Notes under the pieces: model-generated | The model's database searches: none | Told to the model about the DNA's origin: nothing | The model's input: only the letters and a program-made list of their open reading frames with translations | Program-made: the position numbers and the translations under genes | In this document: piece by piece, positions 30,151 to 38,454 of the stretch | How positions within the stretch are numbered: position 1 is the stretch's first letter | Layout of the letters: each line of letters starts with the position of its first letter | Origin: Sphingomonas sp. HDW15A | GTDB lineage: Bacteria; Pseudomonadota; Alphaproteobacteria; Sphingomonadales; Sphingomonadaceae | Direction: 5' to 3' | DNA: 64,000 bases | Assembly (NCBI RefSeq): GCF_011301715.1 | Contig: NZ_CP049870.1 | Location: 2,238,501 to 2,302,500 of the forward strand

Positions 30151-30391
30151 GCTTATTCCTGCTGTTTGCCGAGCGCCGTTGCGCCAAGCCTTATTGCCTG
30201 CCCGTGAACATCGCTAGTGCGCTGGTCTTCCAACTTCCTAATCGAGCATTGACAGAATCACTAGGAGAAGGGCCGATTTTCAGGTAAGTAGCGTCCTCGC
30301 CGTGCGGAGTGTTCGCGCGGGCAACCTATTGCGTCCGGGCCCGAGCGCGTTGGTTTGAAGGATAAAGACGGGCACGAAAGTTTGGACGGGC

Positions 30392-31183
30392 ATGGGTTTC
30401 GATAGAGGGCGCAAGGGCGATCGCGGCGGTCGCGGACGGGACAAGCGCGACGGTTTCGGCGACGATAATTTTGCCGGATTTGAACAGAGCTACGGTGATC
30501 GCGGCGGCTTCGGCGCCGGCGGTGGCGGTGGCTACAACCGCGGCGGCGGATTTGGCGACCGTGGCGGTTTTGGCGGCGGTGATCGCGGCGGCGGCTTCGG
30601 TGGCGGAGGCGGAGGCGGCGGTGGCGGCTTCCGCGGTGGCGGCGGTGGCGGAATGCCCCCGCAGGTCGTCGGCGAAGGCACCGGCGTCGTAAAGTTCTTC
30701 AATCCGCAAAAGGGCTTTGGCTTCATCGTTCGCGATGACGGCGGAGAGGACGTTTTCGTCCATATTTCCGCAGTCGAGCGCGCCGGTCTTACCGACTTGG
30801 CCGATGGTCAGCCGCTCGGCTTCACCCTTGTCGATCGTGGTGGCCGTATTTCGGCGACCGATCTCAAGATCGAAGGCGAGCCGCTGGAAGTCGTTCGCAC
30901 GTCGCGCGATAGTGGCGCTGGCGGGGCAGGCGGCGCTTCCGGAGATCGCGGCCCGCAGCGGCAGCTGACCGGCGAAACCGCTGAAGGCACCGTGAAGTTC
31001 TTCAACTCCATGAAGGGCTTCGGCTTCATCAGCCGCGACGACGGCCAGCCAGATGCCTTCGTTCATATCTCGGCGGTCGAGCGCGCCGGAATGAATGGCC
31101 TCAATGAAGGCGACCGCGTGAAGTTCGACATCGAAGTCGACCGCCGCGGCAAATATGCGGCCGTGAATCTCCAGCCGCTTTAA
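30392..31183 (+). CDS. Double cold-shock-domain protein with RGG/glycine-rich N-terminus
   Basis: The 263-residue protein has a low-complexity N-terminus (residues 1-90) built of RGG, GGF and poly-Gly units. Two cold-shock domains follow, each with RNP-1/RNP-2-like motifs: 'GVVKFFNPQKGFGFIVRDDGGEDVFVHISAVERAG' (about 96-160) and 'GTVKFFNSMKGFGFISRDDGQPDAFVHISAVERAG' (about 196-260). It should bind single-stranded RNA or DNA. Tandem CSDs are usual in alphaproteobacteria, but the long RGG segment is not typical. The 241 bases upstream hold no gene. A good terminator follows at 31210-31237. Confidence 0.92.
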   Translation: MGFDRGRKGDRGGRGRDKRDGFGDDNFAGFEQSYGDRGGFGAGGGGGYNRGGGFGDRGGFGGGDRGGGFGGGGGGGGGGFRGGGGGGMPPQVVGEGTGVVKFFNPQKGFGFIVRDDGGEDVFVHISAVERAGLTDLADGQPLGFTLVDRGGRISATDLKIEGEPLEVVRTSRDSGAGGAGGASGDRGPQRQLTGETAEGTVKFFNSMKGFGFISRDDGQPDAFVHISAVERAGMNGLNEGDRVKFDIEVDRRGKYAAVNLQPL

Positions 31184-31199
31184 GCGCTGGAACCGCGGG

Positions 31200-32054
31200 C
31201 TACGGAATCGGGGCGGTCCTTCGGGCTGCCCCTTTTTCATGGGCATCATCCCCGTCGAGCGGCGATAAGCGAAGGCAGAGCCCGGCGGCCAGTGCGATGC
31301 TCAGCGCCAATCCCGCGCCGAACTCTCCAGTCCAATAGGCGCTGTAATTGTCGGTGACAGTAGCGGCGTCGAACACGCCCTGGACGAACAGATTGTGGGT
31401 CGCGTGAAGCATTGCCGCCGGCCAGAAACTGCCGCTCTTCGCGGTGATCCACGCCATGATCACCGCCAGTCCAACGACCATCACCGTGAAACAGGCGATG
31501 CTGTAGAGCAGCGGCGTCCCATTGCCGTGATAGCCGGCGAAGATCATCAACGGCATGTGCCATGCGGCCCAGACAAGACCGGACATCAAGGCAGTGCGAC
31601 GGAAGGCGGTGAGTTTGAGCAGTTCGGGAACGAGAAAGCCTCGCCAGCCGATTTCCTCGCCGGTCGCACTGAGCAGGCTTGCGGCAAGGCCCGCCGTTGC
31701 GATCATCGCCAGCCCGGTCACGGGCGTCAGGTTGGGGGCGACGATCCATTTGCCCTCATCGAAGGTGCCCAGCCCGCCAAACCACGCGATGAGATAGACC
31801 GGCAGAGCGTAGAGGACCGGCAGAACGTAGGCCAGCGCCAGCCATTTCGCCTTTCCGGGCTTCCACCCAAATCCCCCAAGATTGCCTTGAGTCGCGAGCC
31901 TGGTGACGATGGCTGCGACTGCGGGGCACCACATGGTCGCCAGGATCCAAAGCGGGTGAATAGTGCCGGCCTGGATCTGAGGGATCCAGGTGAGCGCGCT
32001 GAGGCCGAATGTCAGCCCCAGGAACAGCGCGATATTCCGCTTCGTGTCGGTCAT
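31200..32054 (-). CDS. CPBP family intramembrane metalloprotease
   Basis: The 284-residue protein has about eight hydrophobic spans. Its CPBP (Abi/CAAX-protease-like) motifs are 'SATGEEIGWRGFLVPEL' (EExxxR, near residue 135), 'GLVWAAWHMPLM' (second-motif His) and 'MLHATHNLF' (HxxxN, near 221). Members are putative membrane peptidases, sometimes linked to bacteriocin immunity; no bacteriocin gene is visible here. The 3' end overlaps the terminator of the convergent cold-shock gene. Confidence 0.85.
   Translation of the reverse strand: MTDTKRNIALFLGLTFGLSALTWIPQIQAGTIHPLWILATMWCPAVAAIVTRLATQGNLGGFGWKPGKAKWLALAYVLPVLYALPVYLIAWFGGLGTFDEGKWIVAPNLTPVTGLAMIATAGLAASLLSATGEEIGWRGFLVPELLKLTAFRRTALMSGLVWAAWHMPLMIFAGYHGNGTPLLYSIACFTVMVVGLAVIMAWITAKSGSFWPAAMLHATHNLFVQGVFDAATVTDNYSAYWTGEFGAGLALSIALAAGLCLRLSPLDGDDAHEKGAARRTAPIP
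31210..31237 (+). terminator. Intrinsic terminator of the cold-shock gene, inside the 3' end of the CPBP gene
   Basis: GGGGCGGTCC (31210-31219) pairs with GGGCTGCCCC (31223-31232) around a short TTC loop and is followed by TTTTT. It starts 26 bases after the cold-shock stop and lies within the last codons of the convergent CPBP gene. Confidence 0.7.
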
Positions 32055-32094
32055 CTCGTGCCTCCCCCAGGCAAAGCAGCTTAGAACGCTCGCG

Positions 32095-33693
32095 TCAGGT
32101 CACAAGGGCGCGAAGGGCGCTGATAGTATCCGCTTCGTGCGCCGGCTTGTCCTGCCGGATTCGGCTGATTCGGGGAAAGCGCATCGCCAGGCCGGACTTG
32201 TGACGCCGCGACTCATGGATTGAATCGAACGCCACCTCCAGGACCAAGCTCTTCTCGACCTCGCGCACTGGGCCGAAGCGGTTGAGCGTATTGTTCCGGA
32301 CAAAGCGGTCGAGCCCTTTCATCTCCTCGTCCGTGAACCCGAAATAGGCCTTGCCGACCGGAAGCAGTTCCCCATCCTCGGTCCAGCAGCCGAAGGTGTA
32401 ATCGCTATAGAAGCTCGACCGCTTTCCCGAGCCGCGTTGCGCGTACATCATCACGCAGTCGGCGGTCAGCGGATCCCGTTTCCACTTGTACCACAATCCT
32501 ACCTTGCGCCCGGCGACGTAGGGGCTGTCGCGGCGTTTCAGCATTATCCCTTCGATCCCCTCGTCGCGGCTTGCACCGCGAATTTCCTCGAGATGATCGA
32601 AGTCGCGCGCTTCGATCACCGCGCTGAGATCGAATCGATCCGGATCGAGCTGGGCGACGAAGGCTTCCAGCCGCTCGCGGCGCTCGCTCCATGGCAAGGC
32701 GCGCAAATCCTCCTCGCCGCGGAACAGCATGTCGTATAGCCGGACGAAGGCCGGATATTGCCCCTGTACCTTGGGGCTGACATTCTTCCGCCCTAGCCGT
32801 TGCTGAAGCGCGTTGAAGCTCGCCGCCGCCCCGCCGTGCTTGTCCGCGCCTTGCGCCTCGCCGCGCACCAGCAATTCGCCGTCGAGCACCGCTGGATGGG
32901 CGAAAGTTTCCGCTACGTCGGGAAAGCTTCCGGAGATGTCATCTCCAGTACGGCTGTACAATCTTGTGCTGCCCCCCGCGTGCACAAGCTGGATGCGGAT
33001 ACCGTCCCATTTCCACTCGGCCGCATAGTCGGCCAGGTCCAACTTGGTGTCTTCTAGCGGATGGGCGAGCATGAATGGCCGGAATACAGGCACGTCCCGC
33101 GAACTCGGCTGGTCGGCTCGCCCTTCGCCCCACTGGAACAATTCGAAATAGGGGGGCTTTAGTCCATGCCACACTTCTTCGACCGCTTCGACATCCAGTC
33201 CGAACGCATCCGCAAGACCCTGCTTTGCGAGGCGCGCGGATATGCCTACTCGCAAAGCGCCGGTCGCCAACTTGAGAAGTGCGAACCGCCCGGAAGAGTC
33301 AAGGTGGTCGAGCATGTCGGCCAATACGCGCGGAGCCTCGCTCTTGCTCGCCAGGCGCAGGCGGTCGATCGCATCCGAGATTCGCACGGTGCCGTCGTCG
33401 ATCTCGGTGCACTCATCAGCGCTGGTCGGCCACAACAAGGAGATGGTCTCGGCCATGTCGCCCACATAATCGCGGCTCATCCGCAGCAGGACTGGATCGA
33501 TTCGCTCCTCTGCGAGCGCCCGTACCGCCGCCGGCTTGACGTGCGGGATGTCGAGCGACCCCGTGAGCGCCGCGAGCGCAAGGCCACGGTCGGGATCGGG
33601 GGTCGAGCGCAGATATTCTCCGATCAGCTTCAGCTTGCTGTTGCGCGAGCGCGTATAGACGAGATCGTCGAGTAGCTGGCTGAAGGCGCGCAT
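32095..33693 (-). CDS. ATP-dependent DNA ligase ('cisplatin damage response' type)
   Basis: The 532-residue ligase carries the nucleotidyl-transfer motif 'EWKWDGIR' (K-x-D-G, lysine near residue 230), 'FPDVAETFAHPAVLDGELL', 'EGIEGIMLKRRDSPYVAGRKVGLWYKWKRDP' (motifs IV-V), and an OB-fold C-terminus. The N-terminal 'MRAFSQLLDDLVYTRSRNSKLKLIGEYLRS' is typical of the group often found with a beta-lactamase-fold exonuclease and a helicase for DNA damage response. Those partners are not next to it in this window. It follows a small unknown gene on the same strand. Confidence 0.92.
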   Translation of the reverse strand: MRAFSQLLDDLVYTRSRNSKLKLIGEYLRSTPDPDRGLALAALTGSLDIPHVKPAAVRALAEERIDPVLLRMSRDYVGDMAETISLLWPTSADECTEIDDGTVRISDAIDRLRLASKSEAPRVLADMLDHLDSSGRFALLKLATGALRVGISARLAKQGLADAFGLDVEAVEEVWHGLKPPYFELFQWGEGRADQPSSRDVPVFRPFMLAHPLEDTKLDLADYAAEWKWDGIRIQLVHAGGSTRLYSRTGDDISGSFPDVAETFAHPAVLDGELLVRGEAQGADKHGGAAASFNALQQRLGRKNVSPKVQGQYPAFVRLYDMLFRGEEDLRALPWSERRERLEAFVAQLDPDRFDLSAVIEARDFDHLEEIRGASRDEGIEGIMLKRRDSPYVAGRKVGLWYKWKRDPLTADCVMMYAQRGSGKRSSFYSDYTFGCWTEDGELLPVGKAYFGFTDEEMKGLDRFVRNNTLNRFGPVREVEKSLVLEVAFDSIHESRRHKSGLAMRFPRISRIRQDKPAHEADTISALRALVT

Positions 33694-33725
33694 GGCGCCA
33701 GAATGCTTGAACGCGGGGTTGAGTT

Positions 33726-34043
33726 CTAGTGGAGCCTAACTGCCAGTGCGGCCAATATTGCCTCGCGGTCGTGCGCGGCCGAAGTAGGGCTGGCGAGAAG
33801 CGCCTCGTCCATATGCTCCAGGCAAGCGCGGATCGACTGGCGGTAGCCAGGCATCAGTGCATGGTGCGCGCCATAGTCGGCAAGCCCTTCAAGGGCGGCT
33901 AGGCCATGTTCCGCGGCCATGCCGCGGATCGCATCCATCTTCTTGCTGATGAGTCTGGGCGCCAGCCGGGGAATTCGCGCTTCCAGCTCGGCGATTCTCT
34001 CGCGGATCATGGTACGGGCAGTGCGAAGCGCGTCGTCTGTCAT
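33726..34043 (-). CDS. Hypothetical protein (helical, about 105 residues)
   Basis: I do not recognise this small protein. From MTDDALRTA it reads as mostly alpha-helical with many Ala, Arg and Leu, containing 'ELEARIPRLAPRLISKKMDAIRGMAAEHGLAALEGLADYGAHHALMPGYRQS'. It has no signal peptide or membrane span. The open frame starts at 34091, but the ATG at 34043 begins the part with more natural composition. It is 32 bases upstream of the ligase gene on the same strand and may be co-transcribed with it. Confidence 0.55.
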   Translation of the reverse strand: MTDDALRTARTMIRERIAELEARIPRLAPRLISKKMDAIRGMAAEHGLAALEGLADYGAHHALMPGYRQSIRACLEHMDEALLASPTSAAHDREAILAALAVRLH

Positions 34044-34114
34044 GGCTATAATCCTGTCGGCGCTGACACCATCCCGAAAAATGGTTAACAACGGACAAAG
34101 GACTGGGGCAGTGA

Positions 34115-34888
34115 ATGGCTATTCGCCGCTTTCGCGAACACGTGGCGCGTCAGGACTGGTTTGCGGTCCTGATCGACGTGGGAATCGTGGTGCTCGGCGT
34201 GTTCCTTGGCATCCAGGCGAGCAACTGGAACGAAGGGCGTAAGACCCGGGCGCTCGGCGCTGACTACCGCCAGCAAATCCTCAGCGACCTCGACAATAAC
34301 ATCACCGACCTCGCTTCCCGGCGCGTATATTACTCAGCCGTGCGAGACCGTAGCCTCGCTACGCTGGCTGCGATCGAAAGTTCGTCCGGTCCGCGGGACG
34401 ACGCGCGCCTGGTTCTCGACGCGTATCAGGCGTCCGAGGTGTTCAATCGCCAGACCGTCCGTGGGGCCTATGATGAAATGACCGCTAGCGGGCTGGGTCC
34501 CGACGTGGCTCAACTGCCTGTTAGGGCGAAGATGAACTCCTATTACGCGGCCGTACTGGCCGCCGACCGGACCTTCCTGGCGACGACCGACTATCGGGAT
34601 CGGGTCCGCCGCCTGATCCCCAGCGCGGTCCAGCAATACATACGGAGCAATTGCGGCGATCGCATTCGCCAGCATCAGAACGGGCTGCGCACAGCAACGC
34701 TCCGGCGCGGCTGCCCGATGTCCCTTCCTCCCGCATCGGTCCGGGAGGCTGCCGCGCGTCTCCGATCAGACGCCAACCTAGAGGGGGACCTCAATCGGCA
34801 CATTGCGGATCTCGAACAGAAGATATTGCTGTTCAACGGTATCGGGCGGCTGGCGTCCGACCTCCGCCAGAGCCTGGCTGCCGCCTGA
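34115..34888 (+). CDS. Membrane-anchored protein of the DUF6090-like type, function unknown
   Basis: The 257-residue protein has an N-terminal '[38 protein letters not shown]', a single membrane span flanked by conserved charged and aromatic residues. An extracytoplasmic helical domain follows with coiled-coil tendency (about 45-250). The start region resembles DUF6090-type proteins that are frequent in sphingomonads and Bacteroidetes; no function is known. It is divergent from the hypothetical gene above. Confidence 0.7.
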   Translation: MAIRRFREHVARQDWFAVLIDVGIVVLGVFLGIQASNWNEGRKTRALGADYRQQILSDLDNNITDLASRRVYYSAVRDRSLATLAAIESSSGPRDDARLVLDAYQASEVFNRQTVRGAYDEMTASGLGPDVAQLPVRAKMNSYYAAVLAADRTFLATTDYRDRVRRLIPSAVQQYIRSNCGDRIRQHQNGLRTATLRRGCPMSLPPASVREAAARLRSDANLEGDLNRHIADLEQKILLFNGIGRLASDLRQSLAAA

Positions 34889-34995
34889 CCGAACCGCCGA
34901 ACGGCTTGACAGAATCGCCCGGCGTCGCCATTGGGGCGCGGTTCGGGCGGCGTCTTGCGCCGCCTTCATATTTTCAAACCACTGGGATTCTCGCG

Positions 34996-35163
34996 ATGGC
35001 CAAGCCGGCAACCGTCAAGATCAAGCTCGTCAGCACTGCCGACACAGGCTTCTTCTATGTGACCAAGAAGAATCCGCGCAATCAGACCGAGAAAATGTCG
35101 TTTCGCAAGTACGATCCGGTGGCGCGCAAGCACGTCGAGTTCAAGGAAGCGAAGATCAAGTAA
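34996..35163 (+). CDS. rpmG: 50S ribosomal protein L33
   Basis: The 55-residue basic protein starts [34 protein letters not shown] and ends in a Lys-rich tail, as alphaproteobacterial L33. It lacks the zinc-binding cysteines (C- form). It sits near the E site of the large subunit. The ATG at 34996 follows a weak ribosome site. A hairpin terminator lies about 45 bases downstream, and the DivK-like gene comes next on the other strand. Confidence 0.96.
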   Translation: MAKPATVKIKLVSTADTGFFYVTKKNPRNQTEKMSFRKYDPVARKHVEFKEAKIK

Positions 35164-35171
35164 CCCGCTGG

Positions 35172-35630
35172 TTACTCCGGGCTTGCGTCTGGATTGCTTT
35201 CTTCACAGGCGGCTCCGGTTTGGGGGCCGCCTTTCTCGTTTGAGCCGATCGGCCCGTCATCGAGCAATTGATCGACAGTCTCTGCAAAGCGCATGACCGA
35301 GATCGGCTTGGAAACATAGGCCTGCGCTCCGGCCGCTCGGATACGTTCGTCGTCGCCAACCCCGGAATAAGCAGTGACGGCCATAATCGGCACGGTTGCA
35401 AGATCCTCGTCGCCGCGGATCAATTCCATCAGCTCCAGTCCGGAAACATAGGGCAGCTGGATATCTGTGATGACGAGATCGGGTTTAAAGGCGCGGGCAG
35501 TTTCCAACGCCTCGCGGCTGTCGGTCACCGCTTCCGGCTCATGTCCATGGGCCGCCAGCAAGTCGCAGAACAGCTTGATGTTCAGCGCATTGTCTTCGAC
35601 AACCAAAATCTTCGCCACGGACTTCCCCAC
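35172..35630 (-). CDS. divK: Single-domain response regulator, DivK-like
   Basis: The 152-residue protein is a receiver domain alone: 'AKILVVEDNALNIKLFCDLLAAHGHE', phospho-acceptor Asp in 'LVITDIQLP' (near residue 56), Thr/Ser in 'VTAYSG' and Lys in 'VSKPIS'. Caulobacter DivK, which controls cell-division asymmetry through CckA-CtrA, has this form, and its region also contains rpmG, which supports the name. A tail of about 28 residues (GPIGSNEKGGPQ...) extends beyond the usual end and overlaps the rpmG terminator hairpin. Orthology is likely but not proven. Confidence 0.75.
   Translation of the reverse strand: MGKSVAKILVVEDNALNIKLFCDLLAAHGHEPEAVTDSREALETARAFKPDLVITDIQLPYVSGLELMELIRGDEDLATVPIMAVTAYSGVGDDERIRAAGAQAYVSKPISVMRFAETVDQLLDDGPIGSNEKGGPQTGAACEESNPDASPE
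35207..35234 (+). terminator. rpmG terminator, nested in the end of the DivK-like gene
   Basis: AGGCGGC (35207-35213) pairs with GCCGCCT (35226-35232) with a 12-base loop and is followed by TTC. It is positioned to end rpmG transcription and lies within codons of the DivK-like C-terminal tail on the other strand. Confidence 0.5.
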
Positions 35631-35653
35631 TCTATGAGGCTCGAAACTACGCG

Positions 35654-35919
35654 ATGAGTCGCGAACTTCCTAGCGATTGCGAGGCATTGGGCCTTACCAT
35701 CCTCGCAGCGACCTTTTCCGACGAACGGCGGGCCGAACGGTTCCTTGCGCTCACCGGCCTGTCCCGGATGAGATTCGCAGTCGGCTCGACGACCGCGCGT
35801 TGCTCGCGGCCTGCATCGACTTTCTTGAAGCGCACGAGCCCGACCTCATATCTGTCGCCGGGGTCATTGGCCTCGATCCCGCCGCCCTCGTCGCCGTCCG
35901 CTCGGAGCTAGAATCGTGA
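35654..35919 (+). CDS. DUF3572 family protein (split by an apparent 1-base deletion)
   Basis: The first frame gives 'MSRELPSDCEALGLTILAATFSDERRAERFLALTGLS' and then loses its way. Adding one C to the CCC at 35763-35765 continues as 'PDEIRSRLDDRALLAACIDFLEAHEPDLISVAGVIGLDPAALVAVRSELES', restoring an 88-residue DUF3572 protein. The family is small, helical and of unknown function, and in alphaproteobacteria often sits beside divK, as here. The stop overlaps the next start (GTGA). Confidence 0.8.
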
Positions 35920-36527
35920 GCCGCCCGCTTCTCATCACCGACTGCGACGAGGTGCTGTTGCACATGGTCACCCACTTTCGCGACTGGCTCGGCGAGGCGC
36001 ACGACGTCGACTTCGCGTTCGAGACCGGTCAATTCGCGGAGGCGTTAACCGACCGCCGGTCCGGCGATGCGCTCGGTGCTGACCGGGTGTGGCCCTTGCT
36101 CGACGGCTTCTTCACGGAGGAGATGCACCGCCAGACGCTGGTGCCCGGCGCACTGGAGGCCCTCGGGCGGATTGGGGAAGTCGCGGACATCGTCATCCTC
36201 ACCAACCTAGGCGATCATGCCCACCCCTGGCGCGTGGATCAGCTCGCCAGCCACGGGATCCGCCATCAAGTAGTCTGCAATCAGGGAGGAAAGGGCGTTC
36301 CGGCACGGGCAATCGTCGAGCGGCACAATGCCAGCCGCGCCGTGTTCGTCGACGATCTTCCGGTCCACCATGCCTCGGTCGCCAAGCACGCTCCCGAGGT
36401 ATTCCGATTGCACATGGTCGCGGAGCCGAAACTCGCTCCGGTCGTTCCGCCCGCCGAGCACGCGCATGCGCGGATCGACGACTGGCCGACCGCATGCGAC
36501 TGGATCATTGAAAGGCTCATTCCATGA
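35916..36527 (+). CDS. HAD superfamily hydrolase
   Basis: The 203-residue protein begins with motif I 'LLITDCDEVLLHM' (D-x-D), has motif II 'IVILTNLGDHAHPW' and a motif III/IV acidic pair in 'AVFVDDLPVHH'. It is a small phosphatase-type HAD enzyme with a helical cap; the substrate is unknown. It starts with GTG overlapping the DUF3572 stop and ends overlapping the SDR gene start, so it is part of a coupled run to 39573. Confidence 0.82.
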   Translation: MSRPLLITDCDEVLLHMVTHFRDWLGEAHDVDFAFETGQFAEALTDRRSGDALGADRVWPLLDGFFTEEMHRQTLVPGALEALGRIGEVADIVILTNLGDHAHPWRVDQLASHGIRHQVVCNQGGKGVPARAIVERHNASRAVFVDDLPVHHASVAKHAPEVFRLHMVAEPKLAPVVPPAEHAHARIDDWPTACDWIIERLIP

Positions 36528-37273
36528 AGACCGCATTCATCACCGGCGCCACTGCCGGTATCGGCGCAGCAGCAGCTCGCAAATTCATCGCCGAGGGTTG
36601 GCAGGTCGTGGGCACTGGCCGGCGGAGTGAGCGTCTCGGCGAATTGAAGGACGAGCTTGGCGATCGTTTCCTCGGAATCGTTTCGGACATGCGCGACGTC
36701 GACGACCTTCAGCGGGTCGTCGGAGAGCTTCCCGAATGCTTTCAGGGCATCGACCTGCTGCTTAACAATGCCGGGCTCGCTCCGCCGATGAATGACTTGC
36801 AGGATGCCGATCAGGCGCCGCTCAGCAATGTCATCGACACGAATGTCCAAGGTTTAGTCGCGCTGACCCGCGCGCTGCTGCCGCGCCTGATCGAGCGCAA
36901 GGGCGCGGTGATCAACTTGTCGTCAGTGGCCGCGACCTACCCCTATCGCGGCGGCGCAATCTATGCCGGCACCAAGGCGTTTGTCCGCCAATTCAGCCTC
37001 GGCCTTCGCTGCGACCTCCAGGGCACCGGCGTTCGCGTGACCTCGATCGAACCAGGGATGGTCGAGACCGAATTCACGCTGGTCCGTACGGGCGGCAACC
37101 AGGCGGCGTCGGACGCGCTCTACGCCAACATGAACCCGATGACCGCCGAGGACATTGCGAGCACCATATGGTGGGTGGCGAGCCTGCCGCCGCACCTCAA
37201 CATCAATGCGCTGGAGCTGATGCCGGTGAGCCAGAGTTGGGCGGGCTTCGCGGTCAGCCGAAGCGAGGGTTGA
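36524..37273 (+). CDS. Short-chain dehydrogenase/reductase (YdfG-like)
   Basis: The 249-residue Rossmann oxidoreductase has 'FITGATAGIGAAAARKF' (TGxxxGIG), 'TGRRSERL' (basic residues suggesting NADP), 'LLNNAGLAPP', catalytic Ser in 'VINLSSVAATYPYRGG' and the YxxxK pair in 'YAGTKAFVRQF'. Ending 'INALELMPVSQSWAG' it resembles YdfG, an NADP-dependent 3-hydroxy acid (serine/allo-threonine) dehydrogenase. Coupled by ATGA to the HAD gene. Confidence 0.9.
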   Translation: MKTAFITGATAGIGAAAARKFIAEGWQVVGTGRRSERLGELKDELGDRFLGIVSDMRDVDDLQRVVGELPECFQGIDLLLNNAGLAPPMNDLQDADQAPLSNVIDTNVQGLVALTRALLPRLIERKGAVINLSSVAATYPYRGGAIYAGTKAFVRQFSLGLRCDLQGTGVRVTSIEPGMVETEFTLVRTGGNQAASDALYANMNPMTAEDIASTIWWVASLPPHLNINALELMPVSQSWAGFAVSRSEG

Positions 37274-37304
37274 TTTCCGACAATTTGGAGACCAATCGCC
37301 AGCC

Positions 37305-37766
37305 ATGAGCATCGACCAGAAACTTGCCGATCTCGGCATCGCCCTTCCCGAAGCAGCGGCCCCGGTCGCGTCCTACGTTCCAGCGGTGGAGGCTAATGGT
37401 CTGCTGCACATCAGCGGCCAGATCAGCTTCGCCGAGGACGGCAGCCTGATCACCGGGCGGCTCGGCGAAAATGTCAGCCTGGAGGAAGGTCAGGCGGCCG
37501 CGCGCCGCTGCGGCATCATGCTTCTTGCGCAGATGAAGCGCGCGCTCGGATCGCTCGACCGGGTGGAGCAGGTCGTGAAGCTTGGCGTTTTCGTCAATTC
37601 CGCTGCCGACTTCACCGACCAGCCCAAGGTCGCCAACGGCGCTTCGGAACTGATGCAGGAAGTTTTCGGCGAGGCTGGACGGCATGCGCGCAGCGCGGTC
37701 GGCGTTCCGGTGCTTCCGCTCGGAGTGGCGGTCGAGGTGGATGCGATCGTCAAGATCCGCGCCTGA
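37305..37766 (+). CDS. RidA family protein
   Basis: The 153-residue protein belongs to the longer RidA subgroup: 'YVPAVEANGLLHISGQISFAEDG', 'QAAARRCGIMLLAQMKRALGSLDRVEQVVKLGVFVNSAADFTDQPKVANGASELMQEVFGEAGRHARSAVGVPVLPLGVAVEVDAIVKI', with the conserved arginine (HARSAVG) that binds the substrate carboxylate. RidA enzymes hydrolyse reactive enamines/imines from PLP enzymes. It lies 31 bases after the SDR gene. Confidence 0.92.
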   Translation: MSIDQKLADLGIALPEAAAPVASYVPAVEANGLLHISGQISFAEDGSLITGRLGENVSLEEGQAAARRCGIMLLAQMKRALGSLDRVEQVVKLGVFVNSAADFTDQPKVANGASELMQEVFGEAGRHARSAVGVPVLPLGVAVEVDAIVKIRA

Positions 37767-37785
37767 CCCGCTGGATCCGGGACCA

Positions 37786-38454
37786 ATGGGGTTCGCCCAT
37801 CGCGGGCTCCACGGCACCGGCCTTCCAGAAAACAGCTTGGCCGCCTTCGAGGCAGCCCTTGCCGTTGGCGCGGGCATAGAATGCGACCTCCGGCTGACCG
37901 CCGACGGCATTCCCATCATCTTTCACGACCGCGATACGGGCCGGCTTTGCGGCAAGACACGAGTCTGTTCGGAAGCGCACTGGGCCGACCTCGCCGGCCT
38001 GCGGCTGTCCGGCACAGATCATCGCATTCCTTCGCTTGCCGAGCTGCTGGCTCTTGTCGCGGGACGGGTCCCGTTGTTGCTTGAACTGAAGGACGAGCGC
38101 AATTCCGCGCGCTTCTCTGCGGCGGTCGCAGCCGAACTTCGGAAATATGAAGGACCGGCAGGCGTGATGAGCTTCGCCGCCGGCGTCGGCCGCTGGCTTG
38201 CCGAACGGGCCCCGAATGTCCGGCGCGGTCTGGTCCTGTCGGGCCGGGATTCGACGCTGCGGCGTTGGCACAAGATGCGCCGCTCTGATCCGCAATTTCT
38301 CGCCGTGAAGGTGACTGAGTTGGGGGAGGCGTGGCTCCACAGCGCGCGCGAACGAATGGCGGTTTACAGCTGGACCGTTCGCAGTGCGGCAGAGCGCAAG
38401 ACAGCGACGGTTCACGCCGACGCCTGTATCTGGGAAGCCGATGGCCGACCGTGA
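37786..38454 (+). CDS. Glycerophosphodiester phosphodiesterase family protein
   Basis: This TIM-barrel phosphodiesterase of about 222 residues has 'GFAHRGLHGTGLPENSLAAFEAAL' (catalytic His-Arg and Glu), 'GIECDLRLTADGIPIIFHDRDTGRLCG' (second catalytic His) and 'VPLLLELKDE'. No signal peptide, so probably cytoplasmic, cleaving glycerophosphodiesters to glycerol 3-phosphate and an alcohol. I start at the ATG at 37786, 20 bases after the RidA stop. The 3' end overlaps the next gene by 14 bases. Confidence 0.9.
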   Translation: MGFAHRGLHGTGLPENSLAAFEAALAVGAGIECDLRLTADGIPIIFHDRDTGRLCGKTRVCSEAHWADLAGLRLSGTDHRIPSLAELLALVAGRVPLLLELKDERNSARFSAAVAAELRKYEGPAGVMSFAAGVGRWLAERAPNVRRGLVLSGRDSTLRRWHKMRRSDPQFLAVKVTELGEAWLHSARERMAVYSWTVRSAAERKTATVHADACIWEADGRP

